This document shows, in pieces, positions 10,841 to 20,904 of a stretch of 64,000 nucleotides of DNA; within the stretch, counting starts at the first letter, position 1, and each line of letters opens with the position of its first letter. Below the pieces are notes generated by a model, which did no database searches, was not told the origin of the DNA, and was given only the letters and a program-made list of their open reading frames with translations. This DNA comes from Membranipora membranacea (taxonomy: Eukaryota > Bryozoa > Gymnolaemata > Cheilostomatida > Membraniporidae), in contig OU612068.1 of NCBI GenBank assembly GCA_914767715.1, positions 29,138,001-29,202,000 of the forward strand, read 5' to 3'. The position numbers were made by a program, and so were the translations under genes.

Positions 10841-11141
10841 TGTTGAATATATTTAGGTTTGGGAATGACAGGAGAGTATAACCCTAACATCATTGTGTTA
10901 TACGACAAGCATCGACACTGTGCTGTATATTAAACTCCGCTATTATAATAGAACCTACAAAAATAAAAAAATTTCAGATATTTTATTATGAGATGTCTGT
11001 TCCGTTGCTCTCAATAGGTTCTATTCTAAATCAACTTGCTTAATATCAAGTCAGATTTGCAAGTTGATGGCAGCTGAGCTCTTTATCAAATGAGGGAGTT
11101 GACCGCAAAAGATCCACCTTGTGCATAAAATAAGTTCAAGT

Positions 11142-13785
11142 TTATCTACAATGGTTGTAGTTGTCTTCTCGATCATTTAAAGAGGATAACTCCAAATCGA
11201 CTCTGATCAGATTTTTTAATACAGAGTTTGAATTGACCAGTTTCTTTTCAACATAATTGAGATTACTGTTGAGACCGGCACGCTAATTTAAGAATTAGGA
11301 AAAGTTGGAGAGACCATTCAACTTACCTGATATTTTCAGCAATGGCGTTACAACTGCACACATTGTACATGGCAGCACGAACAGTACCATCATCCAGTGC
11401 TGTGACAAACAGTCTCAGACTAGACTTGTTAACACAAATATTACGTACTCGAGCCAGAAGAGCTGTAGATTTAGTGGCAAATCCAGCTACAATGTCAAAC
11501 AAAATAGTTCAATTGCTGTTATCCATAAAATATGTGATAGTACTATATCTCTAGAATGGACAGATTACGCACAAAGGGCACAGACCTCACAAAAAGCACA
11601 GGCCGTTCACACTGTATGTGTAAAACACATGCATTTGATATCAGTTTTTATTGTGACAGCTACCAACTACTTAGCAAAGATATATAGCACATGAAATCCA
11701 GCTGCAGATAGATGATGGGAACCAGCTTGAGATAATCACACTTACCATGCTGCCCGGCAGCAATGTTGTGTTGAGAGGTGTTGATCTGTCTCTTCCCTGA
11801 TAAAAGCATCAAAAAAGTTCATAAAGAATCGGTAAAACTTGGTATACAAGCTGATTAAATTTTTTTTATCTGTTTGTAAACCCAAAATATTGCATTGCAC
11901 CAGGTACCAAGCATACCCAGCTCTGAGATATGAGCTGACCTCTATAAACAATGGGCTTCAGAAGGTGCCTATTTTAACAGTGATTCACAAGGTTCTGTCA
12001 AGATCAAGAGTCTTTTGCTACACCAGGAATAACTTACCAAAGTTGCGGAATCCCCCAGAGTTGTATTTAGGAGCTGGGATATCCAATGATTGACCACCAG
12101 CCTTTTCTTTAATGATCTCCTACAATGAAGTATGACACAGGGTGAAGTAGGTAGCACAATATTAAAATTATCCTCCCATGTACAAGTGTTTGACAACTTT
12201 TGAGCTACAAACTATGCTGGCTCTCTCTGCCTGCAGACATGAGAGTTAGGCTAATTATAATCATACCTGTCCCTCAGCAGAGTCCAGAATATTCAGCACA
12301 TCATTCTGTAAGCTGTCATCATTAGCTCTCTTCCCTGAGTAAAATACAGAAAATACAGACCTGTTTACTTTGGATATGGTACATGAACAAAACAGTTTCC
12401 TTTTACAGAGTGACAGTGTCCACCATAGACTTAATATACTATATTAAGTCTATGGTGTCCACATGTAAAGTGATGTAGTGTGGCTGTTGAAGCATCGATC
12501 CAATTCACACATCAAAATGTTCTCATCTAACTTACTTATCTAACAGTAGCTTACCAACATTTTTGAACCCGCCTGAGTTATATTTCGGTGCAGGAATATC
12601 TAGTGCTTTACCATCTGCTTTCTCCTGCACTATGTCCTAAATGATTTATAGATCAATGTCAACAAGAATAATCTCTGTGAGTTGAAGTTTTTAGTCTAGG
12701 TAGTTTAATACTTTGTATAAGAAATGCTGAAGATTTTGTCACATCGTATGAAATGCATGAACTTCATTAGTTCCATACCTGTCCCTCCTTTGAGTTGAGG
12801 ATATTTAGGACCTCTGACTGTAACTCGTTATCTTCACTATCACGTCTCTCATACAGGGATCGTCGTCCTTGTACTGGACCAACATTCAGAGCTCCAGGGC
12901 TTTGTCTCTGAGATATAATGCTGATATTAAAGATCCTCGGCAATGAGGTGATTTTGGAAAAGCTAGGAGTGGTCAATTGATTAAGGGTATGAGTGATTTA
13001 AAGGGCTTTTCAGGGATCTGGTCATATCATCATGATTGAGTACTGGTATAACAATTCTAGGAGCTCACTTCACTGCTTCTCTCAAAACTCACACACAGCA
13101 AATATGAAAAGAAGTCAGAAATTCAGCGGGCAAGAGTATAGAATATGGATTAAATACTAGGATGTAAGCATATGTAATCAAGAGGAGATAACAGCCGATG
13201 CAACGACAGCAGGATAAGGTTTAATAGGCTATGAAATACCCGGTGCACCCCTGGGGTACACAGCTATGCATAATAGATGTGTACTTACCTTGAATTCAGC
13301 ACAGGCTCCTCGAGCAGCGAAGCTTGATGACAGACCCTCGATATAGTTAGCAATACCATCATCCATCATCCTGTGCTCCACCATGTAGATGAAGTCATTA
13401 TTAGCGGGTGATTTATACAGAACATCGGCGACCAACTTCACAAGCTGGAAAATACCAATAATAGTTATCTCCAGATAATCTATGGCTATTAAAAGTATTT
13501 TGGAGTGAACCACAGTGAAAGAACTTTTTTCTTTCAAAATATTAGATATTGAAACCAGCCAAAATGGCAATTGGTGCAGTTCTATTTTGGTTGTAACAGT
13601 TCCTGTGCCCAAAACAAAAGATCCCAATCATCCTGAGGGCCAATGCCTCAAACTCCTATCAGCTATAAACAGAATGATTCACGTAGACTTACAGCCAAAG
13701 CTCTGGGATTACTAGCAGATTGTGCGACATGATATCCAAAAGCTGCAATCACACTGCAGAGGAAGAGAGTTCTCAGCAAGGCCAT
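11142..13785 (-). CDS. Secreted prohormone with amidated repeat peptides
   Basis: Nine coding exons (minus): 13693-13785, 13289-13444, 12779-12907, 12555-12636, 12267-12334, 12038-12119, 11746-11796, 11327-11486, 11142-11202; phases agree, about 293 residues. A 5'UTR intron fits 13793-13878. The start gives a signal peptide (MALLRTLFLCSVIAAFGY). Dibasic and amidation signals are clear: KR-QSPGALNVGPVQ-GRR predicts a pyroGlu, amidated 12-mer, with KR formed across an exon junction. Then come two related peptides of about 48 and 47 residues: first ends PKYNSGGFKNV-GKR, second PKYNSGGFRNF-GKR. Both share VLNIL, a central EGQ and LDIPAPKYNSGGF. Each long peptide is split over an exon pair (phases 0/1), so exons 3-4 and 5-6 are duplicates. 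The tail is a domain of roughly 80 residues with four Cys. Processing by proprotein convertase and PAM is inferred. I recognise no known hormone family; GFKNV recalls allatotropin, but position and remainder differ. Confidence 0.75.
12421..12457. repeat. 37-bp near-perfect palindrome in intron
   Basis: Arms of about 17 bp around ACT, starting CACCATAGAC and ending GTCTATGGTG, lie in an intron of the prohormone gene. GTCC flanks the core on both sides. The ends match the small hairpin at 8568-8594. Confidence 0.75.
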
Positions 13786-14308
13786 ATTCAACCTGAAACA
13801 AAGAATTGACTTGTTAAAAGGTATAAGCTGATATTTTTAATAAAATATTTATTAATTACCAATTGAATTAAAACTTACCAGAACTGGAATAGCTGCGATC
13901 AGAGTATGGTTATTATACATTAACTGTATTGCCTTTATCGGTGGCTCAGAGTAACCACCATAAAGTGTGGGAATGAGCATATGGAGATTGGCTTATTGAT
14001 ATATCGCAAGTTTACCATTCCGATATTTATTGTAAGGTGTTGTGTTCTTCTTTTCACTAAATGATTACCCCCAACATATATGAATATATACTATAAGTGG
14101 GCCCTCTGCAAAGTCCATTGCTACAAATTCATGGATCGTTGGTAATGTACACAGTATGGATTTTTGCAAGATGTGTTCCTTTATTTCACTGGCCAAATCA
14201 CATCAACCAAAGCAGCTCAAACTAAAAAGAAAAAAAGGAACGATGAAATGCGCCAATGTTTTCATCTCCGACTACATCAATTCAAAAATTTTGTCATGAC
14301 CCGCCAGT

Positions 14309-14461
14309 AACAATCATATACAACAACAATCATATACCACAACAATCATATACCACAACAATCACATTTAACGACAATCATGTACCACAATAATCACATT
14401 ATTAACAACAATCATATACCACAACAATCATATATAACAACAATCATATACATTAACAATC
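14309..14461. repeat. Degenerate ACAACAATCATATACC tandem repeat
   Basis: About nine imperfect units of roughly 16 bp (ACAACAATCATATACC and variants). No coding sense. Confidence 0.8.
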
Positions 14462-14699
14462 TAAAATCGACAGTCAGTGCTAAGGTCCTATGATTTTTCG
14501 GAGCTGTCCACTTTATATTCACTACGCAGACAACTGCTGATTAATGTGATCTTGGTATTAATAATAATAAGATTGCCCAGCTAAAAAATAATGAAGTTGC
14601 CTGCCTTGCTTGCAAAAATAGGTTTAAAAAATTGTATTATTAATATAAATGCACATATGTCTCAAAAAGCAGTCTTTTCCCAAGGCAGTAAGGTACTTA

Positions 14700-15210
14700 G
14701 GGTGTCTGAGCCGAGCGAGGAATCATCTTTAAATATTTTGCGCACGTTCTTCTTATCTCGTTGGTAAATGGCAGGATAGAGGACTGGTAGACAATACATT
14801 ATAAGTGAAACAATAAAACTTTTGAAAATCGATGCATGCTAGTTGCTTTGTACTTAAATACAGAAAGTTTTTAATTATATACATCTTTTGATTTGCCAAT
14901 GAGTCCAATCAAACAAGTATCAACCGTATATTTTAAAACATGAAAGTTCTGACATCTAGATTTAATTCCATCAGTATACAATGAAAACAATAAAGGACTT
15001 AGTACAGATCCTGGTTGGGTGCCAGTGTTGGTAATGAGTGTTTCTGAGAATAAATTATTATTAGTTGTTTGTTGTCTTCGATTACTTCATTATGCAGCAA
15101 TAATTGAAATGAGAAAAAAACTATTATTAGTTGTTTGTTGTCTGCGATTACTGAGAAAGCTTATAATCCATTGTGTAATGTTTGAGTCAAGGTGAACAGG
15201 ATAACATCTT
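14700..15210 (-). mobile_element. Fossil LINE reverse-transcriptase fragment
   Basis: Minus-strand translation in pieces gives WIISFLSNRRQQ, then TGTQPGSVLSPLLFSLYTDG, then HVLKYTVDTCLIGL. These correspond to the RT palm motifs of non-LTR elements (G-x-PQGSVLSPLLF and the YADD box, here decayed to YTVD). A second piece (about 14700-14825) reads SLIMYCLPVLYPAIYQ, typical of the region after the RT domain. Stops, gaps and an internal duplication of the NRRQQTTNN part show it is dead. A CR1/Rex1-like clade is likely but not proven. Confidence 0.7.
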
Positions 15211-15999
15211 TTTCATAATTAATCCCGTAAGATTGTTAAGATAAGATAAGGTAAGATAATTTAACGGTTTGATATTATTATTTTTCACTTGATATACTTT
15301 TCAACCTATGACTCTCCGTTTTCTTTTGTAGAGATTTTGATTTGATTATCAGATCTATAAACTATAATATCATTAATCAGTTTCATTCTCAACTGTACAT
15401 TCCTTCAAAAAATGTATGTTAATCAATCGGCTCCTTTTCTCCTTCTTTTCATTTATGTTACATGAATTAATCATGCTCTATCGATCAGATTTATACCTAC
15501 AATAATATATCACGTGATCAATGCATCAATGGAGTAAATATTTTTTGACTGTCATCTGTTTTTCTTTTTTTTGCAACTATTGGTTTGTTTACATGGTATT
15601 ACCGCTTGTTAGACTGAATTAAAGCATATCACAGCCAACCAAGCAAAGTGTGTGAGGTACAAGTCATTTGTGAGTCAGGTAGAAGAAAATAGAGAATAAG
15701 CAACAACAGAGTAATGAGACATTGACCACAGAGAATTAAGTGATATTGTCATAAAATGTGACAAAACTGATCAGAAATAGCACCTCAATAGAACCTCAAT
15801 ATGGAACTCGTGCAGCTTAAATTAGAATTCGATGGAGAGCGGTTTTTAGACTGTGAACTGGTGAGGTGTCATTGAGGTGATCGTGTCACAGAGATCACCA
15901 GGTACTGACCTGCGTTATATAGCTATAAATATAAACTGAGAATATAAGCGAGTAAGTGAGTAAGAGAATAGCTAGGAGCGTATTAGTGATTGTCCCTGT

Positions 16000-16105
16000 T
16001 AGGTCATTCGACTTACACTGTAGGTCATTAGACTTACACTGTAGGTCATTCGACTTACACTGTAGGTCATTAAACTTACACTGTCCTGTCATTAAACTAA
16101 CAGTG
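16000..16105. repeat. 21-bp tandem repeat
   Basis: Four near-identical units of TAGGTCATTCGACTTACACTG and a degenerate fifth, about 600 bp upstream of the rx start codon. On the minus strand it reads as repeated CKSNDLQ, which I take as a chance ORF. Confidence 0.9.
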
Positions 16106-16728
16106 AAACCTGCAGTGTGGGGATGAATTAAGCTCATGATTCATGTTAATAGATATGTTCATTAAGTAGGTTGCTTTGCGTAAGTGTTAAAGTGTAAATA
16201 TAGCAAAAGTATGAGAATATTGAGTCTGATGAAACAGTCATTTTCCAAAAATAAAGAACTAATGAACTGCCTCTGTCAGGGAGATAGTTTGCTGATCGAA
16301 TATTAATCAGTATTAATTACATAGAAAAGTAAAGAGAACTCCCAATTTCATCATTCGCAATCGACTAGAATATCTGATCGTGGGATTTCATGTTTGATGA
16401 TTGAGACCAGGGCAGATGTGTCACATACTACACATGCTGAGTAGAGATAGACACACACTGAGCAGAGGAATACACTGAATAGTTTAGCAAGTTTTTATTT
16501 GCCTGCCATGAATTTTCAATCAATTTCGTGCCGAGTACAACAGAGCAGAGACTCCGCCCCTCAAATAGAGAAAGAGATACAAATTAATTAGGATCGCCAC
16601 CAATTACAGCTGATAACATAAGTGGCCACAATTATAATGAGCAATGACAATATAATAAATAAAAACAGGGCGACGTCTTCAAACATCCAAAAGTAGCTGA
16701 ACATCCAAGCATTAGATGACATTGAAAG

Positions 16729-19700
16729 ATGGAGAATTTAGTGGCACCAGCGATATGTTCAAAAAACTCAAAACACAGCATAGAGAATTTGCTAGGTATA
16801 AATGAGAATAGCAACATGTGGGACACAACGTCTGACGTCAACATTACAAAAAAACCTAAACTAGCTAGAGAGAGAAAACGAAAACGGCACTCCAACACAA
16901 CTCAGCAGGAAAATGGTAAGATATGGTGATCAAATGCTTATTGTGGAATTGCATTTTTACGGTCAAATTTCTCACTGGAAAAAATGACTACGATACATAA
17001 CTTTTTAATCACGGCTTTGTTTCTTGTATCCCGCTAGGACTTCTTGCAAACATTTTAGAATGAAGACCAATTTCAGTAGGTACAAAGGATTTGGTTATTT
17101 AGCATTGAAACTTTCATGTCCTTATTCCAATCATCAAATATGAAATTCTGAGATCAGATAATCCAGTCGAACACAGATGATGAAATTTGGAGTTCTCTGT
17201 ACTTTCCCATGTGATTAATATTTGGCTATTCTCTTTTTTCTTTTTTTTATGCAACAATCTTCATCATTGAAATGATGTTCTTCCAAAAAGTGAGACATAG
17301 ATGGCTCGGCTAAATACACAGAAAACACAGAAAACTTTTCAATTTTCATTCAAAATTGAAAAATCTTATAGACTTATCCGTCCATCCATTCAAAATGACA
17401 TATGATATGCTCCTAGGGAATTAAAAAACCTCTCTGGTTAAAAGCTGTTGAGAGTTATGCTGCATCCATAAACTTTACCCCTAAAGCATGAAGTGGTTTA
17501 ACATCCTTCTGAAGCCTGATATATGTTGCTCCAGGTAACTGATTTTGTTTTTTGATTCTCCAGTTCTGCATAAAAAAAACCAGTGGCGCACCTTTCAGTA
17601 GAGCCACATAGACAATAAATATCTTGCGAACATGGGAATCCCCAAATGTTTTGGACTAATTTTCTCGATAGGAATCTGCAAACACTCCCACTGACAGAAG
17701 ATTTCCATGATAGAGGCAGTACATTTCTTATGGAAAATGTTGCTATTTGTTTAAACCAAGTTACAAGTTGTGGGAAGTGATTAATGTTGGTTTTTTCTTT
17801 TACAGATGTGAAGGAGGTAAGAGACAAAACCAGCTACGGAATGGCCATGAGGAAAGAAGAGAGGTCAAAGAAACACAGAAGAAACCGAACAACATTCACA
17901 ACGTACCAGCTTCATGAGTTAGAAAGGTCAGACATGTACATTTGGTTTGACGCACCAACAGGGAACATCAAGACCCCTTCATACTTTGAGCTAATATTAG
18001 TTCTATCAATCATGATTTCAAGGGACAATCAGAGCGTACATAAAGTATTCATGCAGCTATGTTCAGAGTTTTGTCTAGATTAGCAGCCAAATTATCATAC
18101 AGGAAACTGTTTATCATTATTTTTATGTCAACAAATTTCTCAAAAGATTTCATTAGTTTTTTTTGTTTGTCAAAAGACACAAAAAGTTTGGATGGATCCC
18201 AACATTGTCAATAATACACAATTAAAATAAAACAAAAATCAAACACTTTAATGGATTTTAATGTAAAATTATAATTTTCACCTAAATCCACAAAAGAAAT
18301 TGTTGAAATTTAAATTTCATTGCCAGTAAATTCACAAAATGCAACTTATAGAATTGTTTAATAAAAACAAAAAAAATCATGCGCATTTAGTTTTTTAATT
18401 TCAGTGCGGTCACCAAAATATTCAGTGTGTATTTTCATCCTTCGATAGAGTAGTCCTTATTTCTAATAAAGATTTTGGTCTAGAACACAAATAAAAGACA
18501 TTATTGTTTGATTTTTGTTGCTTGTAGAGCTTTTGATAAAAGTCACTATCCAGATGTATACAGTAGAGAAGAGATAGCTATAAAAGTGGATCTCCCAGAA
18601 GTTCGAGTTCAGGTGAGCCTTCTTCCCCGTCTCCTCCATCCCCTTAATTTATCTGATTTATTACAAACCTTTTTAATATATTAAATACTTATTTTGTCGT
18701 CAACTGCTTGATAACTACAACTTGGGTATTTTAGCAATGGGCTACCGACAGACATAGAGCAGGGTGGCATGGTTAACATGGGGTTCGGGTGAAGTATAGT
18801 CTTGTTATATGTGAGGCAATACAAGAAAGCGTCATAAATTCCCAGTTTCTGAACGTTTCCTATTGCTCCATTGCTTTATTATTCAATCTGATTTTATCTC
18901 AATACTTAACCTCCAAGACAAATTAATAGCCCAGAAAGTGAACCTGAAAATAATTCTGGATTCAATAATTTACTCAAGTCGCCATGCCCATGACGACAAT
19001 TATTGAGACGGTGCTTCTGGAATTGTCAGCTACTGCAAAAAAAAGAGAATATTTGAACACCATATGAATTTTCATATTTTATCTATACACAGCTCTGATT
19101 AACTTTTAAAACTTGGTGTTTTTATTAAGATTCAGAATTACTGATTGTGGTATTCATCTGATTAAGTTGAGATGGAAATCCAATTATTTAATTAGTTTTA
19201 AATTCGATTTCAAACATTTGCAATAAAGAGGGAATTAAATGATTGCGTTTGATCAAACTAGGGGAATAATAATCTACTTATAATAATAACTTTGTGGGCA
19301 GGTGAATGATAATAGATTCGATGATGTGTGAGTTGGGCTAAATTGATGACGATAAAGCAAGCATTGATTGTTATCCATTTTACCCACGGTACTTAAAACT
19401 GGCTGACTTGTGTAATTACAGCTAATTATTTAAACGCTCAAAATTAGACGAGCTCTTGAGGCTGTATGATCAAAGGTATTGTGAGCAGGTTGCATGGTAG
19501 ATTCAGTCCTAAATTACAGGCACACTTAGCCGATACAACACACTAATATGATGGTAATTTACAAATTCGCTTATAACTAATTTTGTATTTGAGTCAAATC
19601 ACTCAATCAGACATTGGCCGTGACAGACTGTGGGAAATTTATTATATTATGTTCTTTTCTCTGTCTAATTGGCCTTACAAGGGCATTAATTCTATAATTG

Positions 19701-20724
19701 GATGCCTGAGGTACAGTGATAACATGGGATCAGCTATCCATACAAGAGCAGGCATAATATCCCCACCGTGTATAATCAATAATACAGTGATGTATAATTC
19801 ATTTACAAATTAAAATTAGGTGTTTAATCATGGAAAACAATTACATGACCTCCCCACTGTTGAAGAGAAGCAATTTAAAATCAAGCTGTGAGCAATTTTC
19901 TCCCACATTTACGCGGCGGCTACTAAAGTAATTAATATTTTCAAATCATGATTGTATTCAATGCTCATGGCAACAGGGAGAATTCTCCCTGATGGCAACT
20001 ACCTACAAATAAATATAATTACATAACTCTACTGTAATAGAGTAAGTCCTAAAAATATAAAAAATCAAGATAAATATTATTAACAAATGTGGAAATCAAA
20101 AGTAGATGTACCATTCCCTGCATGTACATACATATGTATGTAATACCAGTATGTAAGTGATGGTTCGTATATATATATATATATATATATATTTGATAGG
20201 TTTGGTTTCAAAACCGGCGAGCAAAGTGGAGGCGACAGGAGAAGTTAGACATAGGAGAGAGCGGTAGTGAGGAGGATTATAGCCCTCAGAATCTTGGCAA
20301 CGATAAATTTAATTCTCTGTCAACTGCTGGAGGTATGACTCATCACGGACAGCCAGCTGCCAGCATGACTAACAGCGGCAGCGGGGTAGGCGGTAGCACT
20401 GCGGCGGGTCTATTTCTACCTAAGATGGAGCAGTGGATGAGTTATCAGTTACTGACAGCAGCAGGTTATCCTTATATAACATCAGCTACAGGTAGTCACT
20501 TCGTCCCTACCAGTAATACATCGGGGCAGCAGCAGCAACAACAGCAGCAGGCTAATAGCTTCCTACAGTCATTCACTGGGCCGACAAATCCTAACATCAA
20601 CGTCCACGACATGCCTAACATGACTCTGAATAATACTAATTTCGCCCCCATCATTGGTCTCACTAACATGCATAATAATAGATCAATGGGTAACACTGCA
20701 GGGGCAGTAGATACTAATATGTAA
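16729..20724 (+). CDS. rx: Retinal homeobox transcription factor Rx
   Basis: Four exons: 16729-16915, 17806-17926, 18528-18612, 20200-20724; about 305 residues. Exon 1 carries the Rx octapeptide (HSIENLLGI, a Groucho-binding EH1-like motif) near residue 20 and a basic stretch ([11 protein letters not shown]). The homeodomain begins [18 protein letters not shown], continues [20 protein letters not shown], and ends [17 protein letters not shown] with Gln at position 50. These are Rx-class residues. Introns split it after LER and at the PRD-class 46/47 site (VQ|VW). The C-terminal part is Ser/Gly/Asn-rich with an eight-Gln run. I see no OAR motif, which many Rx proteins have. Rx proteins specify eye and anterior brain or neurosecretory fates in many animals. 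The gene faces hbn tail to tail. Confidence 0.92.
20168..20192. repeat. AT dinucleotide run at an rx splice acceptor
   Basis: About 12 TA units end seven bases before the AG of rx intron 3 (TTTGATAG, exon from 20200). The usual pyrimidine tract is replaced by this unstable repeat. Confidence 0.85.
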
Positions 20725-20898
20725 TAACATACTGGCAACGTTTTTTATCCTGGTCTGCAGTATTAAGAGTTGTCTTCCCATACATTCATATTTCATGTCT
20801 CACGTTTGGAACCATTTTTAGAAGTGAGTAATGCAGGTTAGCCTAGAGAAGCGTACATTGATACTCGCTGGGGTTCGGTTGTGATTGTGTTGAGATAA

Positions 20899-20904
20899 AA
20901 TAAA
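20899..20904 (+). terminator. Possible rx polyadenylation signal
   Basis: AATAAA, about 175 bases after the rx stop codon at 20722-20724. Confidence 0.45.

Noticed and set aside
11142-13785. Allatotropin orthologue, because of GFKNV
   Set aside because: In allatotropin GFKNV is the N-terminus of the peptide; here it is the amidated C-terminus, and nothing else matches.
15895-16137. Minus ORF with repeated CKSNDLQ as a gene
   Set aside because: It is the translation of a 21-bp tandem repeat with no other support.
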